Of a stretch of 49,099 nucleotides of DNA, positions 23,939 to 32,379 are shown piece after piece; position 1 is the first letter of the stretch; every line of letters begins with the position of its first letter. The DNA is from Clostridiales bacterium. Lineage in GTDB: Bacteria > Bacillota > Clostridia > Christensenellales > Borkfalkiaceae. The notes below the pieces were generated by a model. That model did no database searches. It saw only the letters and a program-made list of their open reading frames with translations, and was not told the DNA's origin. Where the stretch lies: positions 1 through 49,099 of the forward strand of contig SVHY01000013.1 of NCBI GenBank assembly GCA_015055545.1, read 5' to 3'. A program made the translations under genes and the position numbers.

Positions 23939-25176
23939 AAGCGGTAGTTATTACGCTCGGTTGTAAGGTCAACGACGTGGAAAGCGGTTCAATCATTCGC
24001 GGTTTGGAAACGCTGGGGTATGGCGTTTCGCGCGAGATAGAGCCAGCGGATTTGTATATAGTCAACACCTGCGCGGTTACAGCCGAGGCGGAGCGGAAAA
24101 GCCGTCAAACGGTGGGTAAGGCGTTGAAAGCGGGGGGCGATCGCGCGCGCGTAATCGTATGCGGTTGCGCGGCGGAAAAAACGCCGCAAGCGTTCTTGGA
24201 TAAGGGCGCGTTTGCCGTGGTGGGCGCGCAGAGTAAACAGCGCGTTTTAGAGCTCGTGAAAACGGGCGGTTCGGGGTTGCAACTGCAAAGCGCGACTGCG
24301 TATGAAGAAATGCCTCTGCCCAAGTGTTTGAGAACGCGGAATTTCGTAAAAATCCAAGACGGGTGCAATCGGTTTTGTTCCTATTGCGTGATTCCTTATC
24401 TCCGCGGTCGTAGCCGTAGCCGTAGCGTGGAGAGCGCGGCGGCGGAAATTTTGCAAAGCACGGCGTACGAAACGGTGGTTACGGGCATTGACGTTTCGGC
24501 GTACGTGGACGAGAACGGCAACGATTTAACCGATTTAATGCTCGCAGTCAAGGACGCGCAAACGCGGATACGGCTGGGTTCGATGGAAGTGAGTTTGATA
24601 ACGCCGCGGTTTTTGGACGCGCTAAAAAGAGTGAAGCGGTTTGCCCCGCAATTCCATTTGTCCTTGCAGAGCGGTTCAAACGCGGTACTCAAAAGCATGA
24701 ACCGCCATTACACGCGCGAAGAGTATTTGGAAAAGTGTCGTATGATTTACGAAGCGTTTCCAAACGCGGCGATTACGACGGATATTATCGTCGGTTTTCC
24801 CACCGAAACGCAAGCCGATTTCGAGCAGTCGTTGGCTATGGTACAGCAAGCGGGTTTTGCGCAAATTCACGCGTTTCCCTATTCCCCGCGCGAGGGTACG
24901 AACGCGTATAAGAAATATAAGGAACTGCCGTACGCATTGAAAAAAGAGCGAGTGGATATCCTGCTCGCCGCGGGCGCGAAACAGAAAGAAACGTATATGC
25001 AAGGCTTTATCGGCAAAACGCTCGAAGTCGTGCCCGAACGGTGCGTAGACGGGTATACGGAAGGGTATTCGGAGAACTATATCCGCGTATATATAGCGGG
25101 CGACGTGGGCGACAAACCCGTAAAAGTGCGCGTAGACGGATTGTATAAAGACGGCGTACAAGCCGTAAAAGAATAA
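23935..25176 (+). CDS. mtaB: tRNA t6A37 methylthiotransferase MtaB
   Basis: 413 aa from ATG 23935, which overlaps the rsmE stop as ATGA; ATG 23926 is an alternative adding three residues. Seen: UPF0004 domain with three cluster cysteines (TLGCKVN, NTCAVT, VCGCAAE), the radical SAM CxxxCxxC in GCNRFCSYCVIPY, SLQSGSNAVLKSMNRHY, and a C-terminal TRAM region. It converts t6A37 to ms2t6A37 in tRNAs. The variant with CKVN is typical of MtaB rather than MiaB or RimO. Confidence 0.95.
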   Translation: MKAVVITLGCKVNDVESGSIIRGLETLGYGVSREIEPADLYIVNTCAVTAEAERKSRQTVGKALKAGGDRARVIVCGCAAEKTPQAFLDKGAFAVVGAQSKQRVLELVKTGGSGLQLQSATAYEEMPLPKCLRTRNFVKIQDGCNRFCSYCVIPYLRGRSRSRSVESAAAEILQSTAYETVVTGIDVSAYVDENGNDLTDLMLAVKDAQTRIRLGSMEVSLITPRFLDALKRVKRFAPQFHLSLQSGSNAVLKSMNRHYTREEYLEKCRMIYEAFPNAAITTDIIVGFPTETQADFEQSLAMVQQAGFAQIHAFPYSPREGTNAYKKYKELPYALKKERVDILLAAGAKQKETYMQGFIGKTLEVVPERCVDGYTEGYSENYIRVYIAGDVGDKPVKVRVDGLYKDGVQAVKE

Positions 25177-25189
25177 AAGGAGAGATATT

Positions 25190-25525
25190 ATGGAAAACTG
25201 TATCTTTTGTAAAATTATAGCTGGCGATATCCCGTCGCCGAGATTGTACGAGGACGACGAAATGATCGTCATTCGCGACATTGAACCCAAAGCAAAATTG
25301 CATTATCTTTGTATCCCCAAAACGCATTTTGCGCTCTTGACGGAAATGGACGAAAAAAAGAGCGAAATCGTCAAGCACTGTTTTGAAAAAATAGCGCAAA
25401 TCAAAGACGATTTGGGCTTACAAGACGGGTATCGTATCATCATCAACCAAGGCGAAAACGGCGGTCAAACCGTACCGCATTTGCATATCCACCTGCTCGG
25501 CGGAGAAAAGTTAAAAGATTTTTAA
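25190..25525 (+). CDS. HIT-family nucleotide hydrolase (HinT-like)
   Basis: 111 aa, AAGGAG upstream. Seen: N-terminal CIFCKIIAGDIPS and the histidine triad HLHIHLLGG at the C-terminus, with the catalytic His in the middle. HinT proteins hydrolyse purine nucleoside phosphoramidates. Last gene of the prmA block, 13 bases after mtaB. Confidence 0.95.
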   Translation: MENCIFCKIIAGDIPSPRLYEDDEMIVIRDIEPKAKLHYLCIPKTHFALLTEMDEKKSEIVKHCFEKIAQIKDDLGLQDGYRIIINQGENGGQTVPHLHIHLLGGEKLKDF

Positions 25526-25551
25526 TGCAGAATGACAAAAGAGGCGTTTAT

Positions 25552-25793
25552 CTACACGCCATAGCGTGTGTACCGCTTTCGCGATGAAGAACGCAAAACA
25601 AAGTTTTGCTTATAAATGGGCTATGTTCTGCTCTAACGAGCGATTGACCGCCTGTGGCGGTGAGAACGCAACCTGCGGTTGCTTGCTTGGGAGAGAGTAA
25701 TGAATTGCAAACAGTGCTTGCATAAATTGAAATTGTAATTTCATGAATTTTCGCTAACGCTTAATGAATTGACAACTTTGTTGTCATTATGGT
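25552..25793 (+). repeat. Family A copies 6 and 7 plus a family B array
   Basis: Non-coding gap 25526-25930. Copy 6: ACACGC-cata-GCGTGT, a decayed CCGC stem, GCAAAAC-aaa-GTTTTGC (25554-25609). Copy 7: GCTC-taac-GAGC, CCGCC-tgt-GGCGG, GCAACC-tgc-GGTTGC (25630-25682). Then family B from about 25703: GCAAACAGTGCTTGC, GAAATTGTAATTTC and GACAAC-ttt-GTTGTC separated by TGAATT words, ending ATTATGGTAATATTT, like the ATTGTGGTAAATTTT at 17515-17530. Confidence 0.85.
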
Positions 25794-25820
25794 AATATTT
25801 GCGCATAGTAGCTCGATAAC

Positions 25821-25844
25821 CCCTTGTGCGGCAAGGTGTTTTTA
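25821..25844 (+). terminator. Short hairpin CCTTG-tgcgg-CAAGG
   Basis: Five-base stem plus flanking C/G pairs followed by TGTTTTT. Weak; probably acts with the stronger terminator just after it. Confidence 0.45.
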
Positions 25845-25845
25845 T

Positions 25846-25888
25846 AAAAAATAAGACGGTGCTTTTCACGGCGCTGTCTTATTTTTTT
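25846..25888. terminator. Terminator between hinT operon and AraC gene
   Basis: ATAAGAC (25851-25857) pairs with GTCTTAT (25876-25882), with A run before and T run after. Bidirectional for the convergent genes. Confidence 0.8.
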
Positions 25889-25930
25889 GTTTAACGTTTG
25901 AGGTGTATATCTGCCGTCGGTGGGCGTAAA

Positions 25931-26752
25931 TTAATTGCGGTAAATAATCGTGGCGTGTTTCCTATACTGCAAAGGCGATTTTCCCATTCGCTGTTTGAAT
26001 ACGTTGCAAAAATAAGCAACGCTACTAAATCCGCACCGATCGCTGATGTCGCTGACGGTCATTTTTCCGTTTAAGAGCATTTCTTGCGCCAACGATAAAC
26101 GGGTACTTAAGATGTATTCCATAACGGAAAGACCTGTCACGGTTTTAAATTTTCGGCAAAAATAATACTTGCTCATAAATACCGCGTCGCTGACTTCTTC
26201 TACGGTTAACGGTTGGGAAATATGTTCGTTTATGTATTCAATTGCATGGAATACGAAATTCGTGGAAGAGGAGGTGGAAAGATTGCTCACGGCGTATTGA
26301 TCGACGTACGCCAAAAGACGCGCACACGCGCTCAATAATATAGCCTCGCGATGGCGATCGTCTGCTTGATAGGCTTGTAATTCGGAAAAGAGAATATCAA
26401 TTTTTTTCTGTTCGCTTGCGGGGATTTGCGCGTACACAAGCTTATCATTTGCAAAAATTTCCTTGAAACGTGCGTTTTGATCGCAAAAAGCGCAAAGTGA
26501 ATGGAAACGCTCTATGGGTATAAATAATTTATTTCTATCGTACTTATCCAAGTTTTCGGGCATGGTGTAGTGCGATTTTTTTGCGCCTATAAAATACAGT
26601 GCCCCTTTTTTCAACGGATAGACGCGTTCGTGTCCGACAACGCTACCGCTACCGTCGTTTACGTATAAGAACATAATGCGGTTTCCAAGCTCGTGCCAAA
26701 TCTTATACATAGCATCTTTTCCGCGCTGTCGATAGATAAAAGTTGTTTTCAT
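25931..26752 (-). CDS. AraC-family regulator of the sialic-acid locus
   Basis: 273 aa from ATG 26752 with AAGGAGA before it; an upstream ATG at 26842 would place translation across the promoter. Seen: N-terminal sensor half with FLYVNDGSGSVVGHE and LKKGALYFIGAKKSH, cupin-like, and a C-terminal double HTH (LTVEEVSDAVFMSKYYFCRKF and TVSDISDRCGFSSVAYFCNVF) ending in the usual SPLQYR. It is divergent from nanA, so it probably activates the nan operon on sensing a sialic-acid derivative; the ligand is inferred only from context. Confidence 0.92.
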   Translation of the reverse strand: MKTTFIYRQRGKDAMYKIWHELGNRIMFLYVNDGSGSVVGHERVYPLKKGALYFIGAKKSHYTMPENLDKYDRNKLFIPIERFHSLCAFCDQNARFKEIFANDKLVYAQIPASEQKKIDILFSELQAYQADDRHREAILLSACARLLAYVDQYAVSNLSTSSSTNFVFHAIEYINEHISQPLTVEEVSDAVFMSKYYFCRKFKTVTGLSVMEYILSTRLSLAQEMLLNGKMTVSDISDRCGFSSVAYFCNVFKQRMGKSPLQYRKHATIIYRN

Positions 26753-26792
26753 AGCCGTCTCCTTGGCACAAGTATAACATATTTTCAATAAA

Positions 26793-26821
26793 AGTATAGC
26801 ATGTTTTTTAAAAAAAGGCAA
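26793..26821 (-). promoter_or_regulatory. Promoter of AraC gene (nan locus)
   Basis: Minus strand TTGCCT (26816-26821), 17 bases, TATACT (26793-26798). Confidence 0.65.
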
Positions 26822-26873
26822 CCACAATAAAACTTTGAGCAAGATTTATATAGAAATTTCGGAAAAATTATAG

Positions 26874-26879
26874 TATAAT
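26874..26879 (+). promoter_or_regulatory. -10 box of nan operon promoter, no good -35
   Basis: TATAAT at 26874-26879, 41 bases before the nanA ATG. No good -35 sequence lies 16-18 bases upstream, which fits a promoter that needs an activator such as the divergent AraC protein. Confidence 0.5.
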
Positions 26880-26919
26880 GTCTATATTGATATCAAAAAA
26901 AGAATGGTAGGTACTTATT

Positions 26920-27789
26920 ATGAAACAATTTGAAGGGATATTTCCCGCACTATTGACACCGTTCGATAAAAACGACCGTGTCAACGAACGCGAACTTGAA
27001 AAATTGGTCAAGTTCAACGTAGAAAAAGGGGCAACAGGCTTTTACGTAGGCGGTAGCACTGCGGAAGCGTTTTTGCTTTCCATGGACGAACGCAAGCTGA
27101 TTATGGACATCGTGAAATCGGCCGCGCCCAACCAAACGTTGATTGCGCACGTTGGTTCGATTAGCGAAAGCCAAGCGATAGAGCTTGGAAAACACGCAAG
27201 CCGTTTGGGCTACGACGCGGTTTCGTCAGTTGCACCTTTTTATTACAAATTCTCGTTTGAAGAAATCAAGAATTATTATTTCCGCGTAGCGGAAGAATCG
27301 GCGTTGCCTATGCTCGTATATCATTTCCCTGCGTTTTCGGGGGTGAATATGGGCGTGGAAGAAATGGGTACGTTTTTATCCGATGAAAAATTCATAGGGA
27401 TAAAATACACTTCTAACGATTTCTTTACCATGGAACGTTGCAAAACAAACTTCCCCAACAAGTTGGTGTATAACGGTTACGACGAAATGTTCCTTGCAGG
27501 GCTTTCTATGGGTGCGGACGGCGGTATTGGCAGTACGTATAATTTCATGACGGATAAATTCGTCCAAATCAAGAAATTATTCAACGAAAACAAAATGGCG
27601 GAAGCGCAAGCACTTCAACAACAAGTGAACGGGATTATTGCCGTGCTTTGCCAAATTGGTGTTATGCAAGCGGAAAAGGAAGTGCTCAATCAGCTTGGAT
27701 TTGATTTTGGAGTTTGTCGCAAACCGTTTAGTGAACCTACGGATGAGCAAAAGAAGTTGATTACTGAAAAAATTATTCCACTCTTATAA
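26920..27789 (+). CDS. nanA: N-acetylneuraminate lyase
   Basis: 289 aa. Class I aldolase of the DHDPS/NAL family. Seen: GGSTAEAFLLS (the NAL form of the GxxGE loop), YHFPAFSGV with the catalytic Tyr134, and the Schiff-base Lys162 in GIKYTS. The YxxPxxSGV and STAEAF signatures favour sialic-acid lyase over dihydrodipicolinate synthase, and the neighbouring sialidase supports it. Reaction: N-acetylneuraminate to N-acetylmannosamine and pyruvate in the cytoplasm. nanE and nanK are not in the window. Confidence 0.9.
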   Translation: MKQFEGIFPALLTPFDKNDRVNERELEKLVKFNVEKGATGFYVGGSTAEAFLLSMDERKLIMDIVKSAAPNQTLIAHVGSISESQAIELGKHASRLGYDAVSSVAPFYYKFSFEEIKNYYFRVAEESALPMLVYHFPAFSGVNMGVEEMGTFLSDEKFIGIKYTSNDFFTMERCKTNFPNKLVYNGYDEMFLAGLSMGADGGIGSTYNFMTDKFVQIKKLFNENKMAEAQALQQQVNGIIAVLCQIGVMQAEKEVLNQLGFDFGVCRKPFSEPTDEQKKLITEKIIPLL

Positions 27790-27804
27790 TATAAGGACAT
27801 TTTT

Positions 27805-28758
27805 ATGATTATTGAAAAGGCAAACACCGAATATAGTACCTGTCGAATTCCCGTGCTCGTTATGACGGAGCAAGGGAGTTTGTTGGCGTGTTACGAGTGT
27901 CGAAAAGATTATTCCGATTGGGCGGAAATTGATTTAAAAATTATCAAAAGCACGGACAGAGGGGAAACTTGGCGTACGTTGCAAGTGATACGAGGCAATG
28001 GAAAAACGCTCAATAATCCCGTATTTATCGTCAAGGGCGACACGGTGCATTTCCTCTATTGTGAAAATTACAAACGCGTGTTTTATTGCAAAAGCACGGA
28101 CGACGGTGAAAGTTTTTCTTCGCCGACGGATATATCCGAAACGTTTGAAAAGAGCGGTTATTCTTATACGGTGGTGGCAGTAGGTCCAAGCCACGGTATC
28201 GTACATAACGGCGACCTGCTTTGCCCCTGTTGGTTCGCAAATAACGAGGCAGATCCACAAGAACATCACCCGTCCTATATCGCAACGGTATATTCTAAAG
28301 ACGACGGAAAAACTTGGGCGGTGGGTAGACGAATCGGGAAAGACGATTTTATCAATCCAAGCGAATGTTCGTTGGCGGTGGATAAGGATAATCGGGTTTG
28401 CATTTCGGTACGGAACGAAAACGGCGATCATTTCCACAGCTTTCGTGGCTTTGCGATAAGCGACGACGGGTATTCGGAATGGAAAAACGTCGGAATACGC
28501 GAGAATATGCGCGATTGGATCTGCCAAGGCAGTATGTTTTCGGATAAAGGAGTGCTTTATCACGTGAACTGCATAGGCGAGGCAAGAACGGAATTAACGT
28601 TAAAAATTTCAAACGACGGGTTTGAGACTTACGAAAGTATACTTGTAGATGAAGTGGGCGGATATTCCGATTTGGTCGTGAATGGAGAAACGGCGTATAT
28701 TTTATACGAACGTAACCCCAGAGAAGACGGATTATATTTCAAGAAAATCAAGCTGTGA
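27805..28758 (+). CDS. Intracellular sialidase-like protein (BNR/GH33 type)
   Basis: 317 aa, AAGGA upstream. Seen: an early arginine in TCRIPVL (the RIP motif of sialidases), three Asp-boxes STDRGETW, STDDGESF and SKDDGKTW, further candidate triad arginines in SVRNE and ERNPR, and GGYSDL near the C-terminus where GH33 enzymes carry the nucleophilic Tyr. No signal peptide, so it should act inside the cell on an imported sialylated glycan. It lies directly behind nanA. A general BNR-repeat glycosidase is the alternative. Confidence 0.8.
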   Translation: MIIEKANTEYSTCRIPVLVMTEQGSLLACYECRKDYSDWAEIDLKIIKSTDRGETWRTLQVIRGNGKTLNNPVFIVKGDTVHFLYCENYKRVFYCKSTDDGESFSSPTDISETFEKSGYSYTVVAVGPSHGIVHNGDLLCPCWFANNEADPQEHHPSYIATVYSKDDGKTWAVGRRIGKDDFINPSECSLAVDKDNRVCISVRNENGDHFHSFRGFAISDDGYSEWKNVGIRENMRDWICQGSMFSDKGVLYHVNCIGEARTELTLKISNDGFETYESILVDEVGGYSDLVVNGETAYILYERNPREDGLYFKKIKL

Positions 28759-28797
28759 TTACACAGCAGAAAAATAAAAAAGAAAAGGAGAAAAAAA

Positions 28798-30549
28798 ATG
28801 AAAAATTTTAAAAGAAAAATGATGAAAGCTATGGCGATTACGCTTACGATAATGACGTGCGGAACGGTGGTTGGTTGCGGACCGCAAGGCGTGGAACTTG
28901 AACCCGACCCTACGATGTCTTATTTATACGTAAGTACGCGCGACGCAGGAACGGGTACGATATGGTTGGAAGAAATGAAAAAGGGCTTTGAAGAAAAGTA
29001 CGCGGAAACTTCTTTTGCCGACGGCAAAAAGGGCGTAACGGTCAACACTGAAGCCATTCGCGCCGCTTCTGGACAAGGTCTTTTGGGCACGCTTGCTAAC
29101 TCCGAGCACAACATTTGTATGGTGGAAAGTTTGCATTACGTCGATTATATGGCGGGCAATCTTTTGTACGATATTACCGACTGGGTGGAAGAAGATTTAA
29201 GCGACGGGTCGGGTTCTATCGCCTCTAAAATCAGTAAAGAACATAAAGAATATTTAACGGGCTTTGACGGCAATTATTATGCCCTGCCTTGGTTTTCTGG
29301 GTTTAACGGCGTAACGTATGACGCGGAAATGTTTGATGAAAAAGGACTTTGGTTTGCGGACGAAAACGGTTATAAACCCAGTACGAAATCCACGTATACC
29401 GACGCGGCGTATACGGGTCGTGGTTTCGTTTCCGCGCAAAACAGCAAAAAATCCTGCGGTCCTGACGGTGTTTATAACACCTTTGACGACGGTTTGCCCT
29501 CGTCCTACGAAGAATTTTTCTATCTTTGTGAGTACATGACGGAAATTAAGCAAGTTACACCGTTTATTTATACGGGCGCAAGTGAACATTATCTTAACTA
29601 TATGTTCCAAGCCTTAACGCTTAACTGGTCGGGCAAGGAAGACGCAACGACGATGTATACCTTCGATAGCGGTAACGATACGGTGAGCATTATCACGGGT
29701 TTTGACGGGGATACGCCTATCCAAGAAGAAATCAAAATCAACAAAGACAACGGGTATTTGACGACGCAGTTGGCTGGTAAATATTACGCCACCAAATTCA
29801 TGGAGGAAATTTTCAAAAACGAAGGGGATTATTTCTATTCGAGAAGTTTCAATACAACCTTTACCAACTTGGAAGCGCAAACCATTTTCATTAACAGTAA
29901 TCTTGATCCCGATTATTCGCCTATCGGTATGATTATCGAAGGTGGTTATTGGTATCAAGAGGCGGAATCCGCTTTAGAGGCATCCGAAAACAAATACGGT
30001 AGCGAAGCGCAAAACCGAAATTTCAGATATATGACCATGCCTTCCCAAGAAACAGGTACGGTAAATGAAGGCGCGGGCAAATCTATCGTTCTTGGCGACG
30101 GTTTAGGTTGCCATTTGTTAGTCAACAACAATATCAAAAACAACCCTGAAAAGCTTGCAATTGCAAAGGCGTTCTTGCAATATTGTTTTGAGCAGGCAAG
30201 CTTGCAAACGGTAACGTCAAAAACGGGGATGCCGATTGCGGTAAATTATGATATGGATACAAATGCTTACGGCGAAATGTGTAATTATGCGCAAAGCCTT
30301 TGGGATGCGTATTCCACTTCCTTGAAGAATAACAGTTATTGTACGACGTGTTCGGGAAGTAAAATATTCCTTGCGAACTATCCCGTATTTGAAATGGGCA
30401 CGGGCGGTTGGTGCAGTTACGACAGCGGTGCGGATAGCTACGAAACGGTAAGAAACGGCGTAAAGGCGAACCTTTCCGCGAAAGAATATTTCCAAGGCAC
30501 GGGCATTTCGAAGTCGTCGTGGGATTCCAACTATAACATTTATGATTAA
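28798..30549 (+). CDS. Carbohydrate ABC transporter substrate-binding lipoprotein
   Basis: 583 aa, AAAAGGAG before the ATG. Seen: signal peptide with lipobox VVGC at about residues 24-27, then a two-lobed periplasmic-binding-protein-like sequence (YYALPWFSGFNGVTYDAEMF, FLQYCFEQASLQTV) typical of family-1 sugar binders but longer than the usual 420-450 aa because of internal insertions. Exported and anchored to the membrane. First component of the importer with the two permeases that follow. Ligand inferred from nanA and sialidase: a sialylated oligosaccharide. No ATPase gene is present; CUT1 systems often share MsmK-type ATPases encoded elsewhere. Confidence 0.88.
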   Translation: MKNFKRKMMKAMAITLTIMTCGTVVGCGPQGVELEPDPTMSYLYVSTRDAGTGTIWLEEMKKGFEEKYAETSFADGKKGVTVNTEAIRAASGQGLLGTLANSEHNICMVESLHYVDYMAGNLLYDITDWVEEDLSDGSGSIASKISKEHKEYLTGFDGNYYALPWFSGFNGVTYDAEMFDEKGLWFADENGYKPSTKSTYTDAAYTGRGFVSAQNSKKSCGPDGVYNTFDDGLPSSYEEFFYLCEYMTEIKQVTPFIYTGASEHYLNYMFQALTLNWSGKEDATTMYTFDSGNDTVSIITGFDGDTPIQEEIKINKDNGYLTTQLAGKYYATKFMEEIFKNEGDYFYSRSFNTTFTNLEAQTIFINSNLDPDYSPIGMIIEGGYWYQEAESALEASENKYGSEAQNRNFRYMTMPSQETGTVNEGAGKSIVLGDGLGCHLLVNNNIKNNPEKLAIAKAFLQYCFEQASLQTVTSKTGMPIAVNYDMDTNAYGEMCNYAQSLWDAYSTSLKNNSYCTTCSGSKIFLANYPVFEMGTGGWCSYDSGADSYETVRNGVKANLSAKEYFQGTGISKSSWDSNYNIYD

Positions 30550-30568
30550 AAAGAAAGGATAATCGAAT

Positions 30569-31495
30569 ATGCGTATGAATGGCTTATCGGCAAAAACGAA
30601 AACGAAAATTGGAAAACTTTCCTTTTATATTTGTTTGATCATTTTGCCGTTGTTACAGTTTTTATTGTTTTATCTTTACGTCAATATCAATTCGTTCATT
30701 TTGGCGTTTCAAAATTACGACGTGTTTACAAACACCGCGTCGTTCGCTGGTTGGGATAACTTCCGTAAAATTTATACGGAGTTGATTGAGCCAGGGAAAT
30801 TTGAAGTCATGCTCAAAAATTCACTCACTGTTTGGTTGTGGTCAACCGTTCTTGGAATTGTTGGTGCGATATTGTTTTCCTATTATATTTATAAACAAGG
30901 ACCGCTGTCTAACCTGTTTAGAACGATTTTGTATATGCCGCACGTCATTTCGACGGTAGTACTCGTCGTTATGTTTAAATATTTCAGCGAATGGGGTATA
31001 CCTGCCATTTACGAAAGTATCACGGGCAGGCTTATAGACGGTTTATATTCCAACCCCGATACGGCTTTTCCGACGGTCGTGTTCTATTCGCTTTGGATGG
31101 GATTCGGTACGCAGGTACTAATGTACGTCAGTACAATGGCGGGTATCGACGTATCTATTTCCGAAGCGGCGAAAATCGACGGCATTACCTATATCAAAGA
31201 GTTTTGGTATATCACTTTACCGCTGGTATTCCCGACGCTTACAACCTTTATTTTAACGGGTATTGCCGGCATATTTACCAACCAAGCCAACCTGTTCAGC
31301 TTTGGCAGTACGGGCGTTTCGGGGGATATGCAAACGATAGGCTACTATATGTATAAAGAACTGCAAATCAACGCAACGAACAAAACGGCTTGGCCTATGC
31401 TTTCGGCGATGGGGTTATTGTTTACGTTCATCGTCGCACCGATAACGTTCTTAGTGCGTTGGGCATTGAAAAAATACGGACCAAGGGTGGATTGA
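30569..31495 (+). CDS. Carbohydrate ABC transporter permease (MalF/UgpA type)
   Basis: 308 aa, AAAGGA upstream. Six hydrophobic segments and the EAA loop ISEAAKIDGITYIKEFWYITLP that docks the ATPase. N-terminal segment position and length fit the MalF-like first permease of CUT1 importers. Two bases separate it from the next permease gene. Confidence 0.92.
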   Translation: MRMNGLSAKTKTKIGKLSFYICLIILPLLQFLLFYLYVNINSFILAFQNYDVFTNTASFAGWDNFRKIYTELIEPGKFEVMLKNSLTVWLWSTVLGIVGAILFSYYIYKQGPLSNLFRTILYMPHVISTVVLVVMFKYFSEWGIPAIYESITGRLIDGLYSNPDTAFPTVVFYSLWMGFGTQVLMYVSTMAGIDVSISEAAKIDGITYIKEFWYITLPLVFPTLTTFILTGIAGIFTNQANLFSFGSTGVSGDMQTIGYYMYKELQINATNKTAWPMLSAMGLLFTFIVAPITFLVRWALKKYGPRVD

Positions 31496-31497
31496 TT

Positions 31498-32379
31498 ATG
31501 AAAACGAAAAGAAAAATTGCTATATCTGAAATCGTACTTCTTGCCGTTTTGGTAATCTACTCTATCAGTATTTTGTATCTGATTTTTTGGGGTCTGTTGA
31601 CTTCGCTCAAAACGCAGGACGATTTCCTTATCGAACAAAATATTTTTGGCTTTCCGGCAGAATTTGCTTGGGATAATTATCAAGCCGTATTCAAGCGTTT
31701 GTACATACAAGTAACACGGGACGGCGTGCGCTTTAAAATCACGCTGATTTGGCAGATAATCTACACGCTGTTATATGCGGGTGTCGGCTGTTTGCTTGCG
31801 GCGCTTGCGCCTTTCTTGGTGGCGTACGCGTGTTCGCGCTTTCATTATAAATTCAACGAAGTGTTGGAAACGCTTGTATTCGTCGTTATGATCGTGCCCG
31901 TAGTGGGGTCTACCACGTCTATGCTGTCGTTATTGCATCAGTTGAATTTATACGATACGTTCTTGGGCGTGTATTGCGAAAAATTCTATTTTACAAGCAT
32001 TTACTTTCTAATATACAGGGGTATTTTGAAGGGCTTGTCCAAATCCTTTTCCGAAGCGGCGACTATCGACGGCGCAAACGAATTCCAAATTATGGTTCGT
32101 ATCAATTTCCCGTTGGTTATCAACGTATTTGCTACGATTGCGCTTATGTATTTCATCACGTTTTGGAACGATTACCAAACCCCGCTTTTGTATATGCCCA
32201 CGCATCCGACGCTTGCGTACGGTATATTCAACTTAACGCAAATGACAACGGGCGATTTGAATATTACACCCCGAAAAATGGCAGGTTGTATGATTTTGGT
32301 TGTGCCTATCACTATATTGTTTGCGATTTTTAAAGATAAGCTCATGACAAATTTATCAGTAGGAGGCGTAAAAGAATGA
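31498..32379 (+). CDS. Carbohydrate ABC transporter permease (MalG/UgpE type)
   Basis: 293 aa from ATG 31498 with AAGGGTGG upstream; an earlier frame opening at 31390 overlaps the first permease. Six membrane segments and an EAA loop FSEAATIDGANEFQIMVRINFP. MalG-like partner of the preceding permease. Its end overlaps the start of the next gene by four bases, so all belong to one transcript. Confidence 0.92.
   Translation: MKTKRKIAISEIVLLAVLVIYSISILYLIFWGLLTSLKTQDDFLIEQNIFGFPAEFAWDNYQAVFKRLYIQVTRDGVRFKITLIWQIIYTLLYAGVGCLLAALAPFLVAYACSRFHYKFNEVLETLVFVVMIVPVVGSTTSMLSLLHQLNLYDTFLGVYCEKFYFTSIYFLIYRGILKGLSKSFSEAATIDGANEFQIMVRINFPLVINVFATIALMYFITFWNDYQTPLLYMPTHPTLAYGIFNLTQMTTGDLNITPRKMAGCMILVVPITILFAIFKDKLMTNLSVGGVKE

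Noticed and set aside
28798-30549. Extracellular sialidase or peptidase instead of a binding protein
   Set aside because: The lipobox, two-lobe pattern and the two permease genes that follow are those of a sugar-binding protein; no catalytic motif is visible.
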